Assembly: GCA_020205615.1 (NCBI GenBank)
Contig: CM035170.1
Location: 42,099,807 to 42,163,806, forward strand
DNA: 64,000 bases
Direction: 5' to 3'
Origin: Panax quinquefolius
Lineage: Eukaryota > Streptophyta > Magnoliopsida > Apiales > Araliaceae
A program made the position numbers and the translations under genes. Of the stretch, positions 1 through 11,297 are shown piece after piece. Under the pieces are notes generated by a model, which saw nothing but the letters and a program-made list of their open reading frames with translations, did no database searches and was not told the origin of the DNA. How positions within the stretch are numbered: the first letter of the stretch is position 1; the number at the start of each line of letters is the position of its first letter.

Positions 1-1996
1 TTACACTTTACTAAATAATGCATTTAATCATCCTAAAATGCCAAACTCATAAGTTTTCATCACCAATAACCAAAACCCTCATCAAAAATCTGCATATACC
101 TCATATAGGATTATCAAGCCATAAAATCCTATTTTCCAATTTTCTTCCTTCACATAACATATTTAATTCATTTATTCATAACTAGTCCATTTTCATGAAA
201 AATACCAAATCAGTTCCAAAAATATTTCTTTTCTGGGATTTAGCATAATATAGTCCCATAGTGAACATATATTTTTCTCAGAATTTTTAAAATTCATTTA
301 CTATTTTTCATATGGCCAAAACCGCTGAATATTTAGACATTTATCATAAATTGTACTTTTATCCAAAAATTCCGAAATTCACATTATATAGATGTACTCT
401 CAATAAAAATTTCATCAATTTTAGAGTTAACCACAAGGAATTATAAGCGGTTACTTTTAAAATAGTCTTTTCTCATAAAATTCATAACTCTTAATCTATA
501 CATCCAAAATCACCATTTTTGACACAATCAATAAAACTCATCAAAATATCATTTCAAATTTTTCTAAAATTTTTGAAGGTCGAAAAATTACGAAAACCGA
601 AAAAACATAACAACCCTTAAAATCTCTTATTATCCCTTACCTCAAAAGAGCAAAGACTTCCGATCGGATATCGAGATGTATGACAACAAGGAAACTTGAA
701 ACCGATGAATATCAACTCACCAAGTATCTAAATACTCACAAAATACACTCAATAATCTAGAGAGAAAAGAGAAAAACTTATGAATTCCGGTGTGTTTTTC
801 AATTCTAACTTAACCCTCTATTTATAGAAAATGTTAAGACGCCAAGCAGACTTGACTTGCTACTCGATGGCTTTACCTCGCTACTATTTCACCCACCAAA
901 AATCAGCCATCTCCCCAACAACCAAGAGTGGGGCCCACTCAATTCTAGAATTTTCCACCAAAACCTAATTTCCGAATCAATTACCTCTTAAAATTCATAA
1001 CAAATTATACGCTCATTTTAAACGGTTCAAAATTTGTGGACATATACTCAACTTATATATGTATAACATATCCAAAAATTACAACGATCCAACGGTTTGA
1101 TTAAATATTATAACTCACACAATAAAGTCAGTAAGAACAATCGATTTTATCTTTTAATACCTCAAATCCGACAAAATACTGATAAAATACCTCAACATTA
1201 ATTCCTTCATTTATAACCACATAAATAAATCCATCATTTATATCCACATCAAATAAATATTTCCTTATCATATAAATCAATAATTAATTATTCACAAATA
1301 ATATTACAGAATCACAATAATGACAACCAGGCGCTTCCTGAAAAGACGGGTCTTTCCAATAAGGATTTCTCCTTATCGCGCCGAATTAGGTGACCAAACC
1401 TCTCCTTGATATAACTTTCTAGACATTGCCAATAATGTTATCTAATAATATTATTCCAAATAATCTGAATTACTGATCTGATAAAGGAGATACTGTGAAG
1501 TGACGATAATTGAAACAACAATAATATAAAATATCAATGCAGCAATTATTGAATCAATAAAATAAAATATTGAATAAGAATTCATCGTGACAATTATTGA
1601 GTAGTGTCTTCTTATGTAAGGATCAATAATTCAACAATACTGCGGTAATACCAGATATCTATCGCAAAACAACGCCAGACATTTTTTACTTTAACCACCG
1701 GGTATTCCAACAAAGTGTTAATTGTGAATAACTACGCCGTTATTCAATTTTGTCGTTTTCTTCATTCGACCGTTATCCGTTATGGGGCCCACAATTAGCT
1801 GTGCCATCGTACGAATATTCCCCGACAGTAAGAATATTTCACTGACAAAATGAATATTTTATAATCACTTGCTTATTTTGCAAAATTTTCACATTTCACC
1901 CATAACCAAAGTTATTATATCAAATTAATACCTTATTATTCACAATAATAAATAAAGGAAATTTGATTTTATTCATTAAAAAGTTGGGGTCTTACA
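1..1996 (-). mobile_element. Large-LTR gypsy-type LTR, partial (cut by window edge)
   Basis: Read on the minus strand from 1996 leftward, the sequence begins TGTAAGACCCCAAC and carries the landmarks found in the other large LTRs of this window: a GTGGGCCCCATAACGG block near 1780-1797, a block around 1370-1440 matching 11850-11930, and a TATA box followed by a conserved leader. The 3' end of the LTR and the rest of the element lie left of the window. It abuts an En/Spm transposase fragment at 2015. No gag or pol is visible here. Assignment to Ty3/gypsy rests on similarity to the complete element at 11298-21451. Confidence 0.8.
818..827 (-). promoter_or_regulatory. LTR TATA box
   Basis: On the minus strand this is CTATAAATAG, followed about 10 bases later by TTAGAATTGAAAA, the same arrangement as in the other LTRs (12626, 20063, 21487, 24734, 56166 on plus; 58993 and 63547 on minus). 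It is probably the core promoter of the partial LTR at 1-1996. Confidence 0.6.
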
Positions 1997-2036
1997 ATAA
2001 CTCTTTGTCTAACCTTACAATAACTCTTTGTCTAAC
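1991..2036. repeat. 23-bp tandem duplication at LTR/transposase junction
   Basis: Two perfect 23-bp units (1991-2013 and 2014-2036) each start with CTTACA, which is the reverse complement of the LTR start TGTAAG. The first copy overlaps the LTR terminus and the second supplies the stop codon of the transposase fragment at 2015. It looks like a junction duplication rather than a normal 5-bp target duplication. Confidence 0.75.
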
Positions 2037-2458
2037 ATATTAAGCATTTGTTCAAATCTGGTATGATTTTGATTTTGGAAGGTATCTTCATTACCACCAA
2101 CATCAAAGGTTCCTCGATTAATATCTTCCATTAGTGTCTCAATTTCATCCTCATCCTCATCACCATCTAAATCATAATCCATAAACTCCTCATTTTGAGA
2201 GAAAATATTCTGACCATGTTCATTGGGTATACGTGGAATGGATTCATCGTGGTAAATCCACTTATCATAAGAAGGCATTATCCCATTTATGCACAAATGT
2301 GAAGACACCTCTTCTTGGGTTTTAGTGTATAGGTTCATACACTTGATACAAGGACATCTAATGTCAACTGTTGGGCCAAATGTTGCACGTACATGCTCAA
2401 TAAAGCTTTTGACCCCATTGCGATAAATCATCGATATACGCCATTCGTGATCGTCCAA
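2015..2458 (-). pseudogene. En/Spm (CACTA) transposase N-terminal fragment, transposase-associated domain
   Basis: The 147-residue reading frame matches the start of plant CACTA transposases (transposase-associated domain, PF13963 type): Trp6, GVKSF at 15-19, RCPCIKC at 34-40, then VSSHL around 51-55 and a Y-D-K-W-x-Y-H stretch at 64-70. These Cys and His residues form the presumed metal-binding pattern. An acidic run (residues about 98-108) follows, then the frame ends at a stop that lies in the LTR-junction duplication. The catalytic transposase region is absent, so the product cannot be a working transposase. It is read away from the Ptta-type gene at 6365, so the two could be parts of one old element, but no terminal repeats were found to prove that. 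Confidence 0.75.
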
Positions 2459-2699
2459 CTCTTATCCATGAAATTAAGTTCAACCTGAAATTGTTAACAT
2501 TCAACAAACATGCAGTTAATTATCTAATATGAGCATTACATTTATATGAACTTTTAATGTGAATGTTTCAATTGAAGTTCCCCATGTATGGCTTTGCATA
2601 ACAAAGTTCTGAACTTTACAATAAAAACTGCTCATATTTGACTATTCGGCTCTTTTCTCTTTAATATATAGTGACTCGATTATAAAATTAGCTACAATT

Positions 2700-2915
2700 T
2701 AGGTGGAATGGGATGTAGTGCAGGTGTAATAGCAATTAAAAACCAACATAACTACGTTAGTGCTGATCATGACAGTTGGAATGGGATGTAGTGCAGGTGG
2801 AAAGGCAATTTAAAACCAACATACGTTAGGTGGAATAAGATGTAGTGCAGGTGGAATGGAGATCATGACAGTTGCTAGTGATGCTTTTAAAAACCAACAT
2901 AACTACGTTAGTGCC
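2700..2915. repeat. Imperfect tandem repeat, about 70 bp x 3
   Basis: Three copies of a unit containing GATGTAGTGCAGGTGGAA-like sequence (near 2712, 2783 and 2839) alternate with AAACCAACATA and ATCATGACAGTTG segments. The unit sits just upstream of the transposase fragment on its own strand, where a promoter or 5' intron would be. Function unknown. Confidence 0.6.
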
Positions 2916-5596
2916 TCTTGTATTTCCAATGTCTGAACAATTGTTGTTCCTAGCCACATTAGTTGGGAAGAAGCTGTTCAAGATGATATAACAGCTAGCA
3001 CATTGTTTCCTTGAATTAAAATTTTACGCTTAAATTCTGCACCTTTGACTTGAGAATATTGTTATAATGAATTGGACAGTTAAGTGTATGAATTAATTTT
3101 ATTAGCACTAGCCAGTTTTAGCAAGTAGATATATGTGAATAAACCATTCCAAGAATAAGTTATATGTTGTTGCCCAACTGCTGCCCATTTACTTAATGAA
3201 TGTCAGCTTCTGTTTAACTCTAATGAGAGTAATGTTGAGACTTTAGTATCTGGCTCCATATTTGTATTAGCCATACTTGATCAAAGGAAGAAAATAGCCA
3301 AAACAAAAAATCCCTTTTAACAAACACAATTCATTATCTTATCCCCTAACATAATCGCATTTTCTGTGGCCAAAACAAATAAGGAGATTCAAAGACTAGA
3401 ACAACATTTTTCATCCAACTAAAAAATAACACGTCTTTCATCCAACCAAAACAGGTGTGATAGCCAAGTGGTAATCACATATTACCAATATCAGATTTGA
3501 TCATCACATATAACCAATTTCCGATTTGATTAAGCACAAATGAATAAACAAAGTGCAGATATTAAGAAATAAATAAATTGAGAATTGATTTCTTACCGAA
3601 TTGAAAGAGAATAGAAGAAGAAAAATAACCCTAGAACTCGGATGGGATGGACTTGAGTGCAAGCGAAGCTGCGGATGGAGGAGAGAAGTATAACATGTGT
3701 CTGTGATGGAGGACATGAGTGCAAGTGAAGCTACGGATGGGATGGATGTGAGTTTTGGCTACGTAAAGAGGAGAAGAAACCCAAATTGCTATACGTGAGT
3801 TTTGGTAAGGAAGGAGAAACCCAAATTAGCCTCTCTTTTTTTCGTATAACACCAAACAACTGTTTGGTAAGTTAGGGACTCTGTTCCAAAAACAGAGATT
3901 GATAACATTTTTTTAAAAAAATTATAGAAGGAATATTATACTTAAATTAATATTATTTTAAAAACTTAAAAGATAAATTTAAATTTTAGGATATTATAAA
4001 TTAATTATAATAAACTCAAATATAACTCTTTTTGTAGAATAAAAAAGTAATATAAATAAACATTTATAGTCCTGCATTCATAAAAAGTAATAATTATTAT
4101 AATTTCGTTTCATTGTCGATTAACAATATTTTAATTTTTTAAATTATTATAAGTTAATATTCTATTTAATACAATTAATATTTTAAATTACTTAAAAAAT
4201 ATTATTAAGAATAAAATTTGTATTAAAATATTAATTACATTACAATTTGAATTGTAGTATATTGTAAATTAAAGAATAAACTCAAACTTTACTGACATAT
4301 GTTTTTTTTCATTTGTGCTCTAATCCACATAAGAGCGCCACCATCATCTTGTATTTTTCTATTTCTTTATGATATGGTCAATGTATAAAATTTTAAATTT
4401 TAAAGTAGTGGAAAAATATTTACTTTATGGATCAATTATAGTCCATAATCGATACTGTAAGTTACATAAATAGTGTTATTAAAATAAAATTTATTATTGT
4501 TAAAAATTTAATGCATTTATATATAATATTATTAATATTCACTATAATTTATATCATAGGAGAACATAGTCCTAAGTAATGTTAAATTAATATAAATATT
4601 CAAATCCCAAGAATATTTTTTTCAAATAAACATAATCCTAAAGTTTTGACCGTAAAAATTTCATGTGATCCCAAATCATTTAAAATATACAAAAACTATA
4701 TGCAGTTGTGATATGATAAGTGAAACAGATGTTTTCTACCTAAGATCATTCAGTCATATAGATGACATATCAATGTTGAAATTAATATTTTGTTTACTGA
4801 ATTACATGAAATGTAACCCAATTCTATATATGGAGTGGAGTGGAATGTATAAAATATTTATGAACGAAAAAATTTAAAATTTTGGAACATAGGTAGTCTT
4901 TTAAATATTTGTACAATAAGTATTAATAAAAATAAAGTATATATGACGATAAATTTATATCAATATTAAATACCTGCATGTATGTGGGTACATTGATAAG
5001 AGGAAATAAAGAATGAAATCACATATATATTACTATTCTATCTTATTGTTTATGCAAAAACATATTCTTTATAAATTAGTAGACGTATAAATAATTATTA
5101 CAAGTTCCATTATCACCGCTACCACCTCTTAATTTCATACGAGTCATTCCAATACTAAAACTAATCATCCGAATAATAATCCTAATAAACACCATAATTT
5201 GACTTTTATGGTCAAATTGTTAATTTTAAAATTATTTATTAAAAATATTTATACATAAATTTTAAATTCGAATCTTGACAATTGTAGTAAATTCTCCATA
5301 ATTTATTACGATCATAATCGATAGACGATATATTTTATTTTAAAAAATAATTTAAAAATGGTCAATTTCACGTAATAAAATCAAATAAAGACGTTAAATA
5401 TAGATCTAAGAGTACTAATTATCTAATAATAATAATTATTATTATCTATTAAATTAACAATATTTTTATGTATTTTTAATAAATATCACGTATATCACAA
5501 GTCTAGAGATCGAAAAGAATTTTTTTTTCATCTCTAATATTACAAACATGTAAAAAATGTTAAATTTTCCTTTACTTATATTTAGTCTAAGAGACA
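2916..5596. other. AT-rich stretch without recognisable gene
   Basis: No reading frame with protein-like composition is seen on either strand; the short frames here are low-complexity. From about 3900 to 5590 the sequence is extremely AT-rich. The part at 3480-3850 is probably the 5' flank or first intron of the minus-strand transposase fragment. Confidence 0.5.
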
Positions 5597-5639
5597 TTGA
5601 TATTTATTAATCTAAGACACAATATTATTATACTTTCTC

Positions 5640-6364
5640 CCGCTATATATTTCACTCCAATATATTATATTTCCCTCCCAAAATTGCTTAGGGCTAGGAT
5701 ATATCATATTTCGCTCCCAAAATTGTTCTCATTCACTTATTCCCAAAATAAGTCGCTAGTTCTCCTCTCTGGCGTCAACTGTCGAGGGTTTTATTCGCAG
5801 GTCAGGTCCTTTCTTCTCATTCACTTCGATTTATATTGTTGTTCGTTTTTATAATCAGTTTATTTTTGATTATGTTGTATATGGAGTAAATATCGTGGAT
5901 TATTTATGGATCGATATGGTTTATGTTTTGATTTTGGTCTACTGAACTGAGTTTATGTGCTTCTCTTCATGTGCTTTTGGAGGTAAAACATAGGTTTTAC
6001 TCTCTTGTCTGTATTAATTGTTCTTGAATGAAAAAGAGATTTACATTTCCATTTAGCTACTCCATTTTAGATTTGACATAACTATTGTTGTTGTTAGGCA
6101 AATTAAGTAGTGAAATATTCCACTCATTTTATCTAATTGATTTGGGTTTCATTGTTGAGTGCTGATATACTTGAAAAAATGAATCAGCTTCTTTTGGATG
6201 TGTGAATTTAGGCATGCATGGTGAAACTAGTTATGATTTTGAGATGTATGACATGCTTAAGTATTACTTTTTAGTACTATACATGTCTTATTTACTAATA
6301 TGTATAACTGATTTGATTATGTAGTTTCAGAAATTTACTCATCTTGCATAATTGGTACTTTAAA
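5640..6364 (+). other. Probable 5' leader and leader intron of the Ptta-type gene
   Basis: Pyrimidine-rich sequence at 5640-5795 resembles a plant 5' UTR. It ends TTCGCAG followed by GTCAGGTCC, a plausible splice donor, and about 530 bases later ATGTAGTTTCAG (ending near 6328) is a plausible acceptor. The next exon reaches the ATG at 6365 after about 37 bases. No direct proof of transcription. Confidence 0.4.
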
Positions 6365-6387
6365 ATGTCTGGCCCTGGATTTAAGAA

Positions 6388-6392
6388 GAAAG
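6388..6392. repeat. Target-site duplication GAAAG (left)
   Basis: GAAAG directly before the LTR start TGAAAGTAG; the same five bases follow the LTR end at 8251-8255. This proves a single insertion event and fixes the element edges. Confidence 0.95.
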
Positions 6393-8250
6393 TGAAAGTA
6401 GTATGCACACAAGCCAATCATGTTTGATGATAAAGCATATACTTTGTAACAATCTTATTCATTTATTAATAAAAAGTATTAATTTATTAAAGGCTTTTAA
6501 TTATCTACATGTTGCTGTTTTATAATATGTGATAAACCCATAGTTTTAAGCAATGCTTTTAGAATAATGATGATGATCATTCTAATGAGATCTAAATTCT
6601 TAGAAAGCTTAAAACTAAAATAGTTCCCAATCATTGGATTACTAAATTGAGGATTAGTGAATCCGGATAGATTGGTACATACGTTGCTTGCTCATTGGAT
6701 GAGGATGATTGATCTCATGATCATTTATGTGGAGACACTAAAGCAAGTATGTAGGTGCTTATTAGAGAATAAGTTCATTTGAGCGTTGGCTCGCTAAGGA
6801 ATACCTAATGGAGTTTTACTTGCCTGTCAATAGGAATTCCTGTAGTGATAGTAGTACAAGTGATCCTTGGACTTGAGATCATCATAGTATCTTGTGTATG
6901 ATGAGTTATACTTTGACTTATTCCTTAAGACCCTTAGGGTATATCAAAGGGTATGCTTGGGTATAATAAGTTGTATACGTGGAGATAATGTATGATCAAT
7001 AAAGAATCTACCACTTCTATTAAAAGAAGAAATGTCCTATATGATTCGATAAATGACAACCCAAAGAGTCCTTGGCATAAGCGAATAAAATTAGAAAGGA
7101 GTTTCTAATTTGCGTTATTTGAGTTGTGCATTTAAGGGTTGAAATACATATAATTAAATAAAATAAGACTTGATAAAGAATTTCATGTCTTATATTTAAT
7201 TGGGACATTGTATGGTGGAAGGATTGAATTGTATTTTAACTATTTACTCAAAGGTTCTTTTATGATTAATGTTGAAATTTATATTATCTGGAAAGTCGTT
7301 GATCGCTAGGGAGGCTTATCCCTATGTAGAAATAAATATTATTTATTTAAATAAATTAATTATTTAATTTATTTATTTAAATAAGATTAGAATTGTTCTA
7401 ATTGATTTATTCACAACCTTTAATATGGAGAACCTAAAGGGTCACACCATAAAAGGAAGAATAATTATTTAAGAAGTTAATGGCATAATCGTAATAATAT
7501 AGTTATGTATATTTAATTTAATCTATGGTGATAGAATAAATTAAATAGCTTAATATTTATTATTTAATATTTTAGAAATATTAAATATAAATTAATAAGA
7601 GGAGTCTTATTAATATTATTACAATTATTATTATTATTTTAATTTCTAAAAGAGTTTAGGAATTAATTTAATATAAGTACTTTCATTTATTCCTAATTGG
7701 ATTAGGAAGGAAAATTAGTTAAAGGAGTTTAATTAATTATCCCTAATAAGATTAGGGAGCCCCTTTAATTAAAAAAAAGGTTCAATTAAATAATACCTTA
7801 TTTTAATAGGGTTACTTGATATCTTTATAAGAGGAGTCTTATATCAGATATTAAGACTACGTGAGAATTCCAATGGTTGGAGAGTACGCTCCTTTTCTAT
7901 AGAGATAGAAAAACTAGGGTTTAGCCAACCACCCATCTTCTTGAATCCTTCTTCTTCCTTGGTGGATCACCTCTAGAGGCCAAACACTTGGGTGGCTAAC
8001 GTTGATCAAAGGAAGGAACCAAACCCGGTGAATTCAAAGTTAAACGCGAAAGCATTTGGAGGTGAACTTGTACCTGAGGAAGCTCGATCTTCAAGGGTAT
8101 GATTTTATTCTTTATCTTTATGTTAAATTAATAATTGCTCATAAAGGGTGATCCGGGTATATGGTTTGTAAAATTTTAAAACTCTGATTTTTACACGTTT
8201 CCACTTATTTTTGTAATTTGATTGCATTCATGAATATTACAAACCTAACA
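6393..8250 (+). mobile_element. Copia-family solo LTR (family 'A', copy 1)
   Basis: A 1858-bp LTR running from TGAAAGTAGTATGCAC to ACAAACCTAACA, flanked by GAAAG target duplications. It matches the two LTRs of the complete copia element at 43856-53074 and the solo LTR at 38952-40840 along its whole length. No internal region or second LTR is present, so it is the product of LTR-LTR recombination. It lies within the first coding exon of the Ptta-type transposase gene, after codon 9. Compared with the other copies it lacks part of the AATTAATTAA-rich segment and the first TATAAATAAG box near 7800. Confidence 0.95.
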
Positions 8251-8368
8251 GAAAGGAGCAGCTCAAACAAGAAAATATTTAGCCTCGCAAAATGTTGAGG
8301 TCTTTGAGGATAATGAAGAAGTTGAACTAAACTTAACTGAAGGTTCAAATCCTCGTGTAAAAAGAAGA

Positions 8369-8464
8369 ATTATGCTGACATCAAGTCCTCCAAGAAGCCC
8401 AATCACAAGATCACAAATTATGCTGACATCAAGTCCTCCAAGAAGCCCAATCACAAGATCACAA
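8369..8464 (+). repeat. 48-bp perfect in-frame tandem duplication
   Basis: Two identical 48-nt units (8369-8416, 8417-8464) encode the 16-residue block IMLTSSPPRSPITRSQ twice inside the Ser/Pro-rich N-terminal region of the transposase-like protein. It is in frame, so it lengthened the protein without breaking it. Confidence 0.9.
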
Positions 8465-10120
8465 GCTCGATCTGCTCAACCATCACCTGTGGGTCGAACA
8501 AGCAAATTACGTTCAATGATTGCACGTTCATCGAATGCCAATGATGGTCATGCGAATGAAGTGCGTACTCCCATTTCTACCTCGATGCAACGTACTAATG
8601 ACACTATAGTTGGTGAAAATTCTACCCCAGCAACAGAATGTGGCCCGACACCGATGTCCGATGAGCAAGGGTCTGCACAATGTGAGTTTTATGTAAACCT
8701 ATTTAGTAGACATATGTTATACACGTGTGTGTGTGTGTGTATATATGTGATATATACATAATTATTGTTTTCTTGTTAATTTGTTGTTCCTTTTACTTTT
8801 TGACATCTAATATTTTGAATAACTTCATCTTCAACAAAGAAAATACGCGGACCTACTCGCGGTATTGGTCTTGAGAAACTCACCAAGTCAAAAGGAAAGA
8901 AGTTGGCTATCAATGTGTCACCTAGTAAAGGAATGCCCATAGATCCTACAGAATCTGCTAAGTTGTTGTCAGAGATAGGATTGATGGTCCGCCACCACCT
9001 TCGAATGAATACCAAGTTCAAGGATATTACAGAGGGAGTAATTGAAGAATAATTATCAAGGGTTGAAGTAAGATGCATAATATTAAATTATGTCAAATAT
9101 TATTATTCATAGTTCAGTCTGCATTTGTCCTTTTTGGCAATTAATTTTTTTTATGCCTTGTCTATAAATCCATGGAGAATGACACTCATTAGGATACATG
9201 AGTTGTTAGATAAAAGGTGCGAGTAACAGTTGAATTCATGGATTAGAGTTTAATAGGCTAATTTTGCCATTTTTTGTCTCATGAACTAGTTAATTTTGCT
9301 GGATTATTTTTTTTTTAGGCTTGTTTCAATATCGACCTTTCTAAACCTCATGTGAAGCGTGTTGCACTTGGAATAATGAAGGATAGGAATAGAGGGCAGA
9401 GGTGTAAGCTTTACAAATTATTCAAAACCTTTCAATCAACCGAAGATGCTAGAAAAAATCCTCCAAACAACATTGATATTGCCAAGTGGACTGAAATGTG
9501 TGATTATTGGACATCGCCAAAATTTATTGTATGATTATTATAACTTTAATCGTTTATTTTATATGCTTATTATTTTCATTTTTTTAAAAGATTAGATTTT
9601 TATTATTTGTTCAATGATTTTTTTTCCAGCATCGCTCAGAAGTAAACAAGAAAAATTGAGGCAATAATGGCATACACAGTGGAGGGTCAAAACCATTTGT
9701 CGTTCATCATTCTGAGAAGGTATGTAATTATATATGTTCAAAATTATTCTTGTGTGAACCAGCCTATTATTTTAAGCAAGTAAGATCTTTTAAGATCGCC
9801 TAATAGGCCATTGAGTGTTTAATTTTACTCTTTAACTTTAATAGAATCAACCACTGCCATATGTAGTAGCTAGAATAACTAATGCTTGCTATCAAGGTTC
9901 TACAATATATAGGTATTTGGCATACTCTCATTTTAAGCACTTGGGAAAAGTTCATTAATTTCTCTACCAGTTCATTATAGAGATGGTTGCGCATGAACTG
10001 TGGAGGGCGAACCATAAGATTACTACTACTAGTTGGTTGCTGATTCTGAGAATAACCACTTTGTTAGAAGTGAGGCTAGGATAGATGCTATGTCCTTCCC
10101 CTACACCATCATACATCATG

Positions 10121-11297
10121 TGTAAGACACCGAATTTTATGAAATAAAAGTATTCAATTTTTCTATTTAGTAAATGGTTAAATTGATAAAAGTTTAAAGT
10201 AATGGGTCAAATGTGCAAAATTTTCAAAATAAGCAAGTGGTTATAAAATAATTATTGTTGTCGGGGAATATTCGTTTGGTCGTGGAATATTCTTTTTGTC
10301 AGGAATATCCGTACGACGACGCAGTCATTTGTGGGTCCCATAACGGAATAACTGTCGGATGAAGAAAATGACAAAGTTTGAGTTTTTATAAATAACGACG
10401 TAATTATTACCGAGTAACAACATTTGTTGGAATACACGTGGTTAAAATACGATGTCTACGTGGTTTGCATGTAGCACACGGTATTGCACAATATTGTTGA
10501 ATGATTGATTCATACGTAACAAGGCACTACTCAATAATTGTTACAGTAATTACTGTTCAATATTTTATTTTATTGATTCAATAATTGCTGCTTTGATATT
10601 TTATATTATTGTTGTTTCAATAATTGTCATTGCACAGTATTTCCCATTATCAGATTAATAATTCATATTATTTGAATAATATTATTAGATAGAATTATTG
10701 GCAATGTCTAGAAATTTCAGTCAAGGAGAGGTTTGGTCACCTAATTGCGTGCCAGTAAGGAGAAATCCTTATTGGAAAGCCCCCTCATTCCTAGGAACTG
10801 CCTAGTTGTCATTGTTACGATTCTGTAATATTATTTGTGAATAATTAATTATTAATTTATATGATAATGAAATATTTATTTGATGTGGATATAAATGATG
10901 AATTTATTTGTGTGGTTATAAATGAAGGAATTAATGTTGAGGTATTTTATCAGTATTTTATCGGATTGGAGGTATTAAAAGATCAAATCGGTTGTTCTTA
11001 CAACTTTTATTGTGTGAGTTATAATTTTTTATCGTGAGTTGGATCGTTGTGATTTTTGGATATGTTATACATATATAAGTTGAGTATATGTCCACAAATT
11101 TTGAACCGTTAAAAATGAACGAATGATTTTTTATGAATTTTAAGAGGTGACCGATCCTAAAATTAGGTTTATAAATGATTTTGGTGGAAAATTCTAGAAT
11201 TGAGTGGGCCCCACTTGTGGTTGGTGAAGAAATGTCTTTGAATTTTATTTCAAATGTGGTGGGTGGAATAAGAGCGAGTAAAGCCATCGTGTAAAAT
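10121..11297 (+). mobile_element. Large-LTR gypsy LTR, 5' part (split by nested element)
   Basis: Begins TGTAAGACACCGAATTTT directly after the transposase gene remnant and continues through the shared LTR landmarks, including GTGGGTCCCATAACGG at about 10331. The end (about 11000-11297) matches, inverted, the 845-1130 part of the LTR at the window's left edge. It is interrupted by the chromovirus inserted at 11298 and resumes at 21452. The 3' continuation carries the TATA box. Confidence 0.7.

Larger units (their letters stand above)
6365..10120 (+). pseudogene. Ptta/En/Spm-type plant transposase gene, interrupted and truncated
   Basis: An exon/intron gene matching the plant transposase family PF03004 (Ptta/En/Spm). 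Proposed coding exons: 6365-6392 continuing at 8256-8692, then 8840-9067, 9319-9528 and 9630-9719, each bounded by GT/AG signals in phase 0; a further piece may lie near 9980-10110. Family marks are GPTRGIGLEKL and LLSEIGLMVRHH in exon 2, W-T-E-M-C-D-Y-W in exon 3, and HRSEVNKKN and SGGSKPF in exon 4. Damage: a solo LTR inserted after codon 9, an in-frame TAA in exon 2 (about 9052), TGA in exon 4 (about 9657), and loss of the 3' end where a gypsy LTR starts at 10121. The N-terminal half is Ser/Pro/Arg-rich with a duplicated 16-residue block. This is transposon-derived, not a host enzyme; exon limits are inferred. Confidence 0.7.
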
